From Paracentrotus lividus (Eukaryota > Echinodermata > Echinoidea > Camarodonta > Echinidae), in assembly GCA_940671915.1 (NCBI GenBank), contig CALNVZ010002974.1, positions 16,846,824 to 16,910,823 of the forward strand: a DNA stretch of 64,000 nt, in the 5' to 3' direction. Positions 1-12,800 of the stretch are shown here, in pieces; the stretch's first letter is position 1; the number at the start of each line of letters is the position of its first letter. The position numbers were made by a program, and so were the translations under genes. The notes beneath the pieces are model-generated. The model was given only the letters and a program-made list of their open reading frames with translations, did not search any database and was not told the origin of the DNA.

Positions 1-2278
1 CCATTTCCATGTATTGTATTCAATCCCATTTTAACCGTACTTAATTTTACTTATACAGCAAACAAGATCTTTAAACGTGCATACAAGTTCATTAATGTAA
101 TGTACAAAACGCATTATGTTCATTTCATATAACGAGGCATCGTTTTTAGGAGCCCAATTAGCCTGTTTGGCAATCAATTTCATTAGAGGAACTCAATTTT
201 AAGAAACTTCCATTCAGTTTAAAATTCTGTTTATTGTTTTGTGTTTTCCCCTTCATTCTCTATATATATTTCGCATTACAAGATTTCATAGCATTGGTGT
301 GCCATATAATTATAGGCTATCCTTTAAATCATGTTTTAAATAGGATTTCATCTGAAATTATAATGAATCCGTGATTCCATTGAGGGAGATTCAAAGGAGC
401 CTGACGAGCTTGGAACCCCCCTCCCCCCCCCACCACCTCACCGGAGCCCATAATTGAGAAAAAGTGCAAAAAATCTGCGTATTTGCGGAGCGCCCAACTT
501 AAAACATCCCAAACAAAACAGTAAATATAAATAAAAACCAGATACATTATTTATGGAATGACCGACTAAACTCTACCCTACCACGGGTGAAATATGACTT
601 GGAGGATGACCGAATGCCGAAATATCTCTTCACACCTACCCCCCCCCCCCCCCTTCTCCCAACCTCCCGCTCCTTTTTGCTCGGTCAGCGTAACGCAAAA
701 AAAAATAATAATAAAATAAAAAAATTGACTGTACAAGAATCTGAATATAAATTTTGGCCCCCATAAAATCCTGGATCCGCCACTTTAAAAATGGGGCTTT
801 GTATTGTTTTTAAGGTATTAAAAATATATAACATAGGCTGTGTCTATTTTTCTGTGTCAATTTTGTATTTTGCTCTTTTCGCATCTGATATTAATCTTAT
901 ATCAAAGAAACATTTTTTTTGTTGCTTTGTTTCTTTCTTTTAATCTTTAGTCTTGCATAATCGAAGATACTAAAAGAGATACATTCTTAATGGATTTTTT
1001 CTTTCTTTTAGTTCGGACATTACAGATAATATAGATATTTTTATATGGGGCATATACAGGCTTTTCTTATGCCTTTTCTTTCTTAAATAGGTCCATGTAA
1101 AATCGAGTCTTGATTTTTAATAGGGAAACATACAAGTCTTAATATTACTTTCAATAATAAATTATATGCGTGTCCAGTGTTCTTTCTTTTGCCTTTACAT
1201 CCACTATTTCATTTTCATTGCTATGAGGGACTTATCCATGGCTGCAGGGTAAACAAAGTCATGGAAACCGTTTTGAATACCTACAATATCATATCTTCTT
1301 GACGAATGCTTAAATAGAATACACTTATTTTTAACATGCTTGCCTTATAATGAATTGAATGACCTAAGAAAGTCCGAGCCATCCCCATTTGAATTTGAAT
1401 GCATATTTCTAATAATCTATGCATAAAGTTTCAATGCAAACGACTCTTTTTCTAAATGTGTTGCACGGATAATTAATTCGATCGAGCGAAAAGAAATATC
1501 AAACATTTCCAAATTTTAAAGTTGAATGTTCTTTATCTAAACTTAGATGACTGATTCGAAGAATGCTTTACAAGGATTCAAATCTCAAACGAAGCAAAAA
1601 TGAAATTGAATCAAAATTCTTTAAACTCTATGCTACTTTTAAAAATCGACTTGCACATTTAAAAAGATCATTGCATAAATAAATGAATTGAACGAACTTA
1701 ATGTAAGTTTAAATGGAGGTGGCCCAAACGACAACACTGTGGTGAAATTGAATGATCTTAAAATAGATTCAAATGATATTTGTATGAAAGTGACCGGGAA
1801 AACCTATAATCTGTATATAATGTATAATATTGTATTCATATAATTATTCTATTTATTATTGCTGTTTTGTTACTAAACAAGGCCTCTACTCGTGGAAGAC
1901 CACCAAATTGGTGATACATGTGCCACCCTATGTATGTGTGTGTATTCGAAATTGGTATCAACGAAATCTCGTTGCATCCAGTGCTCGTTGTAACAGGAGT
2001 GGACTGTACTGCGATCGTATTATCTTGGGGACATCATTGTGAGCGTTATAAAATTTTCATTCACAACAAACAAGAAAAACAAAACGATCGACAACACACG
2101 TGGATGAATTCCCTGGAGTATTTCCAGGAATTTTGAAATTCTGTTTCCCGAAATATTTAGGGATAATTATGATTAAGGTTATGAAAATTTTGTCCGCGGA
2201 CAAAAACTCCTGAAAAAAAAAGACGTCTTCCGCTCTGACACCAATACTCCTTGGTTTTCTACTTCTCATGATTTACAG
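1..2278. other. AT-rich noncoding DNA left of the TMEM163-like exons
   Basis: No exon with matching phase and hydrophobic content could be supported. It holds C-rich runs (420-430, 641-653) and, at about 745-785, the sequence tcctggatccgccact in a context seen again at 17790-17820. That marks the end of a dispersed repeat. It is likely intron of the TMEM163-like gene. Confidence 0.4.
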
Positions 2279-2390
2279 GATGTTGTACTTGTTATTGTAT
2301 CCGGTATTGGAGGCTGTGTGGAAATCATCTTCTGTATCTTTAAAATCTACCTCGGCAAAGTTCTTCGTAGTAGCTCGGTGCTGGCAGATG
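2279..2390 (+). CDS. TMEM163-like: TMEM163-like exon: transmembrane helix and ADG motif start
   Basis: 112 nt, phase 0 in and phase 1 out. It encodes DVVLVIVSGIGG, a hydrophobic stretch, then IYLGKVLRSSSVLAD. Acceptor is tctcatgatttacag; donor is gatg|gtgaat. Confidence 0.72.
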
Positions 2391-3372
2391 GTGAATATAT
2401 CTTACTTTCTTTTTAAATCTTGCTCATCTAAAACTTAGAAAGGGTAAAAATTATTTTCTATTTTCATCGAAAATTCATAATATTTTGGTTAATTGTTTGA
2501 ACCTAAAAAAGAAAAAAAAAAGTTCTATTTGGCTATAGGCCTACTAATGCCGATTAATATAATTGTTTTGAGATTACTAGTAACTCATGCTTCTAATTCT
2601 AATTATTATATTGTCTCTTTTGTCCAGGAATCAACTCGTTGGTATGTGGTCTGTTAGGTTTGAGTATTATTCCCTCTGAGTTTATTGGGGCCAAGACAAA
2701 TAACGGATCAATGGATCACATCCTCGGAATCATTGTCGGGACCTTCGTGGTCATCTACGGAATCGTGTAGGTATTCATATAGTAATTCGCATTGGTATTT
2801 TGCTCATTGTCATTGAAATTAAATATAGTGCTTATGGAAAAAAAAAAAAAAAAAAATGTTCAAGAGGTGTATTACATACGGTACATGTATGGTATGCCCA
2901 GCGGGCCCGGCCCCCAGCCCCCCCCCAAAAAAACAAAAAACACACACACACAAAAAAAAAGGAGGGGAATAGACGACCGGCCGATTTATCAACTGAACCT
3001 TACCCCTATGGCCTTTATGATGGGCCGAAGGTAAAAAAAAAAAAAAATTAACACCTCCACCCCCTCCCCGCCCCCCCCGAAAAAGGCTCGATCGTTTGTT
3101 ATAAATTCATAACCCAGAGCCATATCACGATCGATGATTACTTCAAAGCAGGTGCTTGGTCAGCCGATATACCGTATGTATAAATGCAAATATTGTCTCT
3201 CTGTAGAATCTACTGGTAGCTAATATTTGATAACTTATTTCCTCTTCTATTTTACAGCTTGCTTTGGTTTGTAGTCTCTGACCCCGTGACCCGGACGTGG
3301 ATAAGCGGACATGTTAACCGTGTTTTCAAGAAGAGCTCATCTTCAGTTAATAGTTTGAACGCAAAGGATTGA
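2279..3372 (+). CDS. TMEM163-like: TMEM163-like cation transporter, 3' part (three exons)
   Basis: Exons 2279-2390, 2628-2766 and 3258-3372 join in phases 1 and 2 and end in TGA at 3370-3372. The protein piece contains IYLGKVLRSSSVLADG, then INSLVCGLLGLSIIP and ILGIIVGTFVVIYGIV. This matches the last transmembrane helices of TMEM163 (LGKVL.S...DG.NSL.gg..G.SIl), a vesicular and plasma-membrane zinc transporter of the cation-diffusion-facilitator fold. The cytosolic tail (VNRVFKKSSSS then NSLNAKD) is short. Upstream exons for the first helices were not found in 1-2278. The gene converges with the ADAMTS13-like gene. Confidence 0.75.
2628..2766 (+). CDS. TMEM163-like: TMEM163-like exon: NSL motif and last helix
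   Basis: 139 nt, phase 1 in and phase 2 out. It encodes GINSLVCGLLGLSIIP and, after a short loop, MDHILGIIVGTFVVIYGI. In TMEM163 the Asp of 'DG.NSL' lies in a proposed metal-binding region. Acceptor is ctcttttgtccag; donor is cgt|gtaggt. Confidence 0.75.
3258..3372 (+). CDS. TMEM163-like: TMEM163-like terminal exon
   Basis: 115 nt ending in TGA, phase 2 in. It encodes LLWFVVSDPVTRTWISG, then the basic and Ser-rich cytosolic tail. Acceptor is cttctattttacag. A nested transposon begins about 70 bp after the stop, so the 3' UTR may include it. The next AATAAA is at about 5450. Confidence 0.72.
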
Positions 3373-3443
3373 TGTCAGATGACGCCATGAAAATAACTTT
3401 GCGTCAATATCTTTGCGTCAAAGAACGTTGAAGAACATCCACG

Positions 3444-5398
3444 TAGGGTACATGCAGGTAATATGGGCCAGCAGGTAATATGGGCCACCTGAAGCAAATC
3501 ATGTCGTGACCGTCGACCGGTGTGAGCACCATAATGTTGTTCATATGAACTGTTTACGAAAATATATCGTCGTGAGAGCAGCTGATGCCGACATTTCTCT
3601 AAGAAAATTGCTGAAAACCAACAAGGTAGGTAAAACTTACGGCATTTTTTTACCCTGATGTAAAATTTGATATTTCACAGAATGTGATGGTGAAAGAGTG
3701 TTTGAGGGGGTAACCTGAATTGTTTTGTATATTTAGTAAGCTTATAGTTTCATTTTGATCATACTAGCGTGTACAGGTCAATTTGTTGTAGTGAAGGGGT
3801 GCAATATGGCATTGAATGCTTGCCTGACACAGCAACATTAGTACAGGTAATATTGGCCATCCAAAAATAGCGGAAATGATTCTGGTACTTAGTATTGGGA
3901 TGAGGCATCAATCTCTTTGCTACAATTTTTTGGGTAAATTCACAGTAGGGGAGAGCGGGGTTATATGGAACATTTTTCACAAAAATGGCAGTAAAACAAA
4001 AACGGATTTATTTCAAGAAATAATAAACAATCTGCATGAGTATATATCTGTATGCTACAAATGTACCCCATAAAATTCTTAAAGTTAGTGATGGTTCCGG
4101 AAAAAAAATCCATCTTCAACAAGACCATCTCAAGTGTTCCAACTAACCCCACACACGGGGTTAGTTGGAACAAGGTATGGGGTAAGTTGAAACATTGTGC
4201 ATGATATCTTTAGAATTATATTTAAATTACCTACAACATTATTGCATGGGTTCAGCTAACTTGCTTTATTGATTCCAATTAAAATATTAAAGATTGGTGT
4301 TCAAATTTTTATTTTTACTTCATGTGTTATTACACTTTATAGCATCTACTCACATACAGATATTCTGAAGTTCTGTGAAGTAGCATTCTGCAATATATTT
4401 TGTTTAAACCAAAATAACATTGTCCAATGAGCACTAATATACATGTATAGGAATATTTCGGAACATTCCATTGAATTATATGATTTTTATTTTTTTATTC
4501 AGCTGAACCCTATTTAATCAGTACATGTTCCAACTAACCCCGTTCAAAATGTTCCAACTAACCCCAGAGGTCCATTTGACATTTGTAAGCTTACAGCACA
4601 AAAGAGGGACAACAACATGCCATATATTTAACCTAGTTTTGTAGCTTGGTATAACTGTTTGTTGTACTAAAAAACTGACCTACTTAATTTATGATCTTCG
4701 CTGAGAAAATAAAAGATTTGTAAAAGTGACAAAATTTACTCAGAAGGTGAAAAAACAAACATTGCTTTCTAACTTCATGAGGCTTGAAGGATGTGTGCTG
4801 TCTAAAATGTGGTGAATGGCAGTTGCTAATAGCAACAACCTGAGGTTAGATTTGCATAAATATATTTATAGCCGTTAAAGAAAATTACAATGTTTCAACT
4901 AACCCCGTGTTTCAACTAACCCCACTCTCCCCTATATAATTAATATAAATAACTTATTTTAGGCCTATATTGACTTGTATAATGAAAATAATATTAAAGA
5001 AAAGAAAGAAATGATATACAAAATACAAAACAATGAAATATATAGTCAAATATTTACTGAAGGGTCTTATAATTTCAAATGATATCTTAAAGTTAATGAT
5101 TTTCAACATTTTAAGCAAATTCCAGACATGGTGGAGTCACTGTAGTTTTTAAAACATACATTAAATACATGTGCCCATAATACCTGCACATGCAGGTAAT
5201 AATGGGAACTTTGGTAATGACGTCAACATTTGTATATTGCAGAGAGGGGGGTTGGTGATAATTGTTTTTCTTCACAATAAAAATTAGAGCAGTAGTTATT
5301 GATTCATATAAACAAAGATTAGACTGTGTGTCATTTTGCCATTTTCTGCAAATTAGGCAAATGAGCTTAGGGACCCCGTATTACCTGCATGTACCCTA
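3444..5398. mobile_element. outer foldback element with TAGGGTACATGCAGG termini
   Basis: The left end tagggtacatgcaggtaata (3444) is the inverse of the right end tattacctgcatgtacccta (to 5398), and TA flanks are visible. Just inside the left end the motif gcaggtaatatgggcc is repeated in tandem. No transposase reading frame is present, so it is non-autonomous. It lies in or just past the 3' UTR of the TMEM163-like gene and is itself interrupted by the element at 3946-4934. Confidence 0.75.
3946..4934. mobile_element. inner foldback element nested in 3444-5398
   Basis: Termini taggggagagcggggtta and its inverse (taaccccactctccccta) bound 989 bp. Internal copies of 'gttccaactaacccc' on both strands show the arms are partly repetitive (4138-4185, 4527-4563, 4898-4925). 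No coding capacity was seen. The termini are T/A-flanked, as in TA-targeting elements. Confidence 0.75.
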
Positions 5399-5399
5399 T

Positions 5400-8300
5400 A
5401 ATGATTTATATAGACACATACTCAGAACGGTTTGTCAGTAATCTGTGTTGAATAAATGACTCAAAATTGGCTTTGCAATTATTTGTATCTGCATAAACCC
5501 GCGTATTGATATATCTATTAAAACTGTTCTGATTTTTAGTTGGCAGTTTATTGCCTTAGAAGATTAGAAAATAAAAAATGAACGAGAACAAATAGATCTG
5601 AAAAGGTGCTTCTGCATGATGAGATGCATTGTGCTGATCACGTGCCTTATTTTTATTCATAAATATTTTATAAATAGGCGCTATACACATTATTGTCTCC
5701 TCGTACTTGTAGTTAAAGCATCCCCAGCTTAATGAGTGAAGTCTCAGATCGATGAAAATCAAATTTTTGTGGTTATCCAATCCATCTGACGGTAATTTTG
5801 TATTTTGCTTTAAGATTTTGGGCTAAGGTGAGGTAAATCTCTTGAATACATTTATTTAAAGTGAATATTTTTATGTAAGGTATTATTTTCACATTATGTG
5901 CATTTCTCCATTATACTTCAACATTATTGATTATAATTGTGCGTTTTGATTTATATCGAAAATTTTAATGGTATGATTGCGGGGAGCCGCGGAGCTAGGG
6001 GGTGGGGCTTTAGCCTTCACTTTTTCAGTAAATGTGAAAAAGCACGGGAATGATCATGACTTGTGATTTTTAGCCTGTCCCAGCCCCTACCCCAACTTTC
6101 AGCTCAGCCCCTCCACTTTCAAAAAAGTTCCGCTGCCCCTATGATTTGTACAGCCATGCATTACTATATGGTGCATTTAGACTACGGTATATTCCCTTTT
6201 AACCATGCACATAAGCATTATAAAACAGATTGCATGTTGCTATTGGTTTACTGTTAATTTATGTAATATTACATATATTGTATATTAGTTCAATCTTCAC
6301 TACATACAGCCCGGGTGTATTCCTTTATTACCTACATTTGACATTGAACTAATCATAATTATGCCATTTGAAAATACGACTTTGTTGGAATGCTGGTTAG
6401 AAACATCTAGACTGATTCAAGTAATCTACAATTTAACTTGTAATAAATTAAACAATTTTTAAAAATTGAATATGGATTCTTATAGAAGATTTTTGCCTTA
6501 CTTTGACGGATATATATATCATATGTATTTTCCTTACATCATTAATCATGTAGGCATTGTTATTCATAATCATTATTCGCAATATGTATATTGTTTTAGA
6601 AACCACAATAAAATGTTTTACTCCCCCTCCTCCCTCTTTGTTATCTCCACCCTAGTCTTCTTAATCTGGATCCGTTTTCTGTTTGTTTCTTTTCTTCTTT
6701 TTTATTTTTAAAGAATCAAACAATATTCTGAATGAAATCTCCTATACAGTCCAGGGTAACCTTGAATGGCACTTGTTATTATAGTAACTTTGCCATCAAT
6801 GTTAACTTATTTGAAATGCTTGATTTTGATTGGATATTGAGCAATTTTACCATGACTACCATGATAGCAACCTTTAAAATGAAAAAGCACCGTGTCACGC
6901 CATTGCGATAAAGATAATAATAATATATGTACTTCTGAATTAATTGGTCACCAGAAGTTCAGGTGGTATTATGAATAGGGACAAAAGGCTGTATGTCACC
7001 TTTTAAATAATCTTTCCGCGTACTATAATCCCCACAATTACTGAAACATGAAACAAATAATGCACAATGTATACAAACACATATTGATCCGAAGTCAGCA
7101 AAAATAAAACTTTAATCGTTTTGAAACAGACATTGTCGATTAGAAACAATAAATATATATTTAACAAGAAAACAAAAATTATATCTTGAAATAAATATTT
7201 GCAAACATAAAGTGAACTCCTTTTCGTGCAGCAGATATTCTGCCAAAATGACATAAAATATATAACTTTGAGGGAAAATATATATGACTTCTAAACCAAG
7301 GTTTGAATCAAATAAAATTCTTTGCCGAATTGTGCTCTATAATGTACGAATAAGACGTTGATCGTAAGTGGAAAAAACACCACACGAGTCACATCACGTA
7401 TTTTGACATTCCTTCCAAGTTCCAAATCCATATTTACACTTTAGATTGTAGTGCGATTTATTACATGAATACTTCACATGGAAAATAATGACAAAGCTTG
7501 CAGTCTATTGACTAACATATAGATAGCTATTTATCAATGCTATTCAACCCTCAATATCATGAACATGCAGAGCCCTTTCATCGAGGCATGTCTGGCAAGA
7601 AATTGCATTCCAGTCATGACTCATTATTCTGAACCAATATTATTAAACATCGCCTCCGGATGATATTGTCTAACAGTTTAGAATAAAATTCTAATTTTTA
7701 ATTATAAACAAAATTGTAATGACGATAAATTTCATGAATTTGTAAATAAAGTTTGGATACATTTTTTTTTTAAAATACAAAATCTGACAACTCGATCTTG
7801 GCCCCATGGCGACAAGTTATAAACGTACAATATTGTACAACCTAAATATCTTTGAAAATTTAACAAATCTGGACAAAAATGACAAGAAAATATTCTCTTA
7901 AATATAAATTTAAGATACATCATGGCAAGAATTGAGATTGAATTATATCTGGATACTATAACATAATGCCCATGTAGTTAAAACACATGGTGAGGCAGAA
8001 ATAATACTAAACCTCTGATTTATTGTTCAAAATAGGAAAGTGTAATTTTTCAGCCAATCTGTCCATTTCAGAGATGTGAAATGATTGCACAGGAGCGAAT
8101 TAAAACAAAAAAAAAAAAAAAAAAAAAAAATGATATGTAAACAAAGAAAAAAAATATTATAAATACTGATGATAATAGATCCAAGGACATCATTCTATGT
8201 CATGTCCTTAATTATAATTATTCAACAAAAAATAATAAAAAAGTAATAATATTAATATGACTAAAGGCAACCTTGCCCAATTCAAAATCAGGTCTTTGCA

Positions 8301-9248
8301 AGTCATATTTTCTTTGTGTTCTACTTTTTGAATTAACGCTTCATAATTCGAACTTTGTCTTAGTCGAAGCTATCTATTCACTCCCAACAAATTCGGCTAA
8401 GGAATGTTGGCTGTATTTGCAATTTCTTGGTTGCCTTGAGGTTATAACATCTTTGTTTTTTTTATACACTTTCCGTATTTAGAAAGATTGGAGATATCAG
8501 AGGTTTAGTTTTATTTCTGACTCATCCAGAACCCAATGAAATACTTTAATTATAATCATCGACATCAACATTTGCCTAAAACACAGCAATATTACATGTA
8601 TATGCGATTGATGAATCGAAATTTAATATATATACATGTATATATAAAATTCATTTAAAACAAGAAGGACACAAAATATTTTGTAACGGTATTAGCAGCT
8701 TTGAAGTTTTTTCTACACGTTTTAAAAACTTTTACGTTTTCATGTTCTTCTTTGTCAATGATATTGCTATACCTTATAAAATATTATTATATGAATAGGG
8801 AAATGATGACAGAGGACAAAGCCAGTTATAACAATCATTAGTACTTTTGACATTCACAAATAACGTGCATAACAGGGTACATCGAATTTGAAAGCCCTAA
8901 GTTAGAATGGTAAGTTAAAATTCTGGTTAGCAATTCAATACAGGCAGATATTTTTGGGGGTTAATTTAATTAAAGTCGATTTTACAAGGCCTTTAATAGC
9001 TCTAAAACGAAAGGACTGTAGGATTGAATTGTAAGAACACTGATAAGAGAAAGACAATTGCAGGGGAAGCTCATCTGGAATATAATTGGTTTTAAAAAGG
9101 GAAAAATTATTGTGAAAGGTTTGAAGAAAATCCATCACAGGATAATGATCATTAAAGGTTTGATTTTGTGGCGTCAATTCCGAACTGCTTTTCACTATGT
9201 TTTATGTTATGTAAATTCAATAAATTAGTATTTTGTTATTATTTTTGA
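5400..9248. other. intergenic AT-rich DNA between the convergent genes
   Basis: No exon could be supported on either strand. There is a long poly-A tract at 8107-8130. The stretch at 9351-9400 (acattcgggaaagcagctcgcaagtaacg) resembles 48456-48485, so both are probably fragments of one dispersed repeat. Confidence 0.4.
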
Positions 9249-9348
9249 TATTTATTTCATAGCTGCATGTATATAAACTTTCATTTTGTGATATACCGGA
9301 AGCCCAGTTGAATAATTAACATCCCTCTTTAAAAAAGGAAAGTTTATT
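9249..9348 (-). other. candidate polyadenylation signals of the CUB-ended transcript
   Basis: Two AATAAA hexamers on the minus strand, at 9343-9348 and 9251-9256, lie about 330 and 420 bp after the stop codon. They are reasonable 3' end signals for this form. The hexamer is common in AT-rich DNA, so this is tentative. Confidence 0.3.
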
Positions 9349-9673
9349 TAATTTACATTATACAACATTCGGGAAAGCAGCTCGCAAGTAACGTAACAAA
9401 TAATAATAATAATTATTATTATTCATAACTTCGTCGTCCTTTCATTTTCTTCTTCAAATCTTCATTAATATTTTTCTTTAAATCTTCTGTTTGCATTTTT
9501 AACCTATTCAATTCATGGGTCGACTTTCCCTTTAAGATTTGAAGCCTGGCGCAGGCTGAGGGACATCACTTGCAAAACTATTCGATCTGTTTTCTTTCCA
9601 TTCTAATGTAGGGCTTTCTACTCATCAAGAGCATGAATACATAATCATTTGGCAAATCGATGAAAATTCATTC

Positions 9674-9829
9674 TTATTTGATATAAACGATAATTTTGAA
9701 TCCAGCTAGTTGTACACTTTCGTCTGAAGTAAATCGAATTAACCCATCGTATCCGGAAAGACGTAAAGTGTATTTGGATGGTGAGTTTCCACATCTAACC
9801 AGTTCGTCACCGGTTAACAGATCTACCAT
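9674..9829 (-). CDS. ADAMTS13-like: ADAMTS13-like terminal exon: end of second CUB domain and stop
   Basis: 156 nt including the TAA stop at 9674-9676, phase 0 in. It encodes MVDLLTGDELVRCGN, then GYDGLIRFTSDESV and ends GFKIIVYIK. 'CGn.sp....s....l.i.F.sd.s....GFki.y' is the canonical CUB ending, and the stop follows directly, as expected for a natural C-terminus. Acceptor is tcttattttag. Confidence 0.92.
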   Translation of the reverse strand: MVDLLTGDELVRCGNSPSKYTLRLSGYDGLIRFTSDESVQLAGFKIIVYIK

Positions 9830-12800
9830 CTAAAATAAGAGATGAAGAAAGCGAAATTATACATGTAAAACAGATTTTATAGAGGGAAGGAGGGAAGAGG
9901 AATTTACTGTGGGAAGACGGACAATAATTGTGAATGATCTTAAACCCGGTGTATAGTTTTGGTAATAAAAAGTGAATCGGCATATTAACGATCAAATATA
10001 ATCTCATTTTTTCCACATTGCACTAAAAGATTTGTGTGAGAGATCTTGTGATATTCCTGATTTTCGGTGAATTTCAATGAAAATGTTTGAAAGAAACATA
10101 ATGTAACGGTTGTTTTAGACCTCTGCTGGGATGGGCGCTCACCAGAGCTTCCCGCATGAACAGGCGTAACGATCTGTGTGTATCACGCAAACAAGAGAAT
10201 CCCCATTGGTTTTCCACGGCCACGTGAACCCTTAGGCCTAGTGAACGCTGAAATTTGTCGGGTCCCCGATTTTCCACGTTTTATACTTATATTGTGAAAT
10301 AAACACATTAAAACGAGATTTCAAGTAATATAATTTTCTTTATTATAGTTAAAGAATGCAATCTTTCATATTATCTAACTGTGAATCCAAATTAATTGTT
10401 TCCTTCTCCAAAAACTATACACCAGCTTTAAATTCATCCGTTCTCCGTTGTGAGAGGTGGTAATCTTTAAATGTTTTCTAAATTCTAAATTTTAGCCCAA
10501 ACATCAAGTCGGGGCAGTGATTTGCCCATTTATTTATTGCATGTAATACCACGTAAAATATGTTTTAAAATTCAATGTAAAATCACTCATCACTAAATAT
10601 TTGCTGAAATTGACCTTTTGCTGCTACATTGTATTATAACGCCATGCATTAAATCATGAATAATTAATAAACTTTTAAGGCAAGAGAAACTTCACTCTCC
10701 CTCCTCTTTTCATGTGAAATGAAGAGAAAATAATATATAATATATAATATTTGTATAAGGTATTGGCGTTGTATAAGCCAAGGGACCGGCTCATAGGCTG
10801 ACTCTGACAGTACCTCTCTTTGAAAGAGAGGGAGGAACAAGGGGGGGGGGGGGGCAAAAACAACAAATAGGAGGCCTACGACTGTGTGTGCTATGTTTCT
10901 ACCATTTCGTTTAACTGACCTGTGATTATTGGCATGATGATATCAAAAGTCGCTTTTACATAAAAAAAACATTATGTTTGATGTTGATATCCAAAGTAAA
11001 TTTTTGGATATCGTAATGATAGGAAAGACAGACGGACGGACAACCCGAAAACATAATGCCTCTGTCAGCATCTTCGGCATGTGCGATGGCGGATGCACAT
11101 AAAACAGTTTTCTACTCACCTCTAATTTATCGTGCTTACATCTGGGTTCCTTTCCCTGAAGCTTAAATATCTTGACCCTGAATGTGATTTTCTTGCTTGG
11201 GTCTCCTATAAATCGATAGGTACAGTTCGTATTGGCAGGATACTTGGAAGGCCACGATGGACTCGTCACGATCGTCTTACGATCCGTTATAAGTTTATCG
11301 CACTCTGAAGGGAAATAAACAAGAATAAAACATTAAAACATAATATTAAACGGATACGATCGTAAAATTTGCGACGAAAGTACGCTATTTACTTTATCCT
11401 TACATTCCATACATGTTTACATACATTATAACGGACAAAGTGAGCGGAGTCAACGAACCTGAAAATGACAAACGTACAAGCGGAGACAATAAAACCAGCC
11501 TTGTGAACTACATGATCGGTGAGTTTATGATGCACTGAATCATTGTGAATGAGATGAATTACCAGTCATTCTGTATAGATTATTCGATAAATGTAGAAAT
11601 CTTGTGGTTATGTAATTTAGTAGTCAAGTCGATCGTAAAGCACGTGGTTCGAATCTTCATTTTCCTAACACGACAAAGAATGGATGTGCACGTTATCAGG
11701 GGTACTTGGCTGAGGAATTTCCGTCCGCAATATGAATTTAACTAACTTCCTGCGGAATAGGGCAAACCCTGTTCTCTCTATATAACAATATTGTACACGG
11801 ACAAGACCTCCAGGGGAATTCGTCCACGGAGAGTGGATTTCGCGGGTAGATGTTTTCCACTCTGACACCGACTCGGTTGAGATACCATATCAGTGGAAAT
11901 TACAAACAAAATAGCGATGAACCCATTGTATGCGACATTAGTTTGAAGCAGAGCAAAGTTTTCTCTCAGTCTTTTAAGGAGAATGAAACCCAGGATTCAG
12001 TTGAATTGTATGAAACAAAAAAAAAATCAAAGAAACAGATTAAAGAAAGATTGAGAACAATTGAATAAATAATGAGAAAGTTATGTGCATTTGAATGTTG
12101 CGATCACTAATGCTATGGAGATCCTCACACTGGCAACAGGCCCAAGATGTGTGATGTCACACATGAACAACTCTCCCATTATCATTTATGATACACAAAA
12201 TAATACCAAAAATTCTTCTTTTTCCTCATTCTAATGGTAGTACAGACTCTTCACACATGATTATATTTTGTGAACTTGTATTACATGTCCTTCCATGAAA
12301 AGAATCTCAAATCTTTTAACAGAATTAATAAAAAAAAGACAATTTGAGTGAAATATGTACAAAAGTAATGGGAAAGTTGTTCATGTATGACATCATACAT
12401 CTGGGGCCCGTTGCCAATGTGAGGATCCCCATAGCAGTAGTGATCACAACATTCAAGTGCTCATAACTTTCTTATTATTCATTCATTTTTTCTCAAATTT
12501 TCATTGATCAGCTTTTTTGATTTTCCTGTTTTTGTACAATTTAATGAATTCCTAGGGTTTCCTTCCCCTTTAAAATAACAGGAAAAATTGCAAGGAGTGA
12601 ATACTGTAAATTACTTCATAGACATGACATGATGACACTGTTGCATGATGACAGAGACAAAGAGTTAACAACGGATAAATGAATTCTACTTACCATTTTT
12701 ATGTCGGCTTTTACGTAGATGGTAGAGAAGCTGATACCCATGACCTTCTTTATGTGTTTTATGCTCAATTGCTATAACATTACTCTCCGTTTCCATGGTA

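Noticed and set aside
1982..2039. Possible upstream TMEM163-like exon reading LVVTGVDCTAIVLSWGHH between a ccag acceptor and a gtgagc donor on the plus strand
   Set aside because: It ends in phase 1, while the next supported exon starts in phase 0, and the helices expected between them are missing. The similarity is short.
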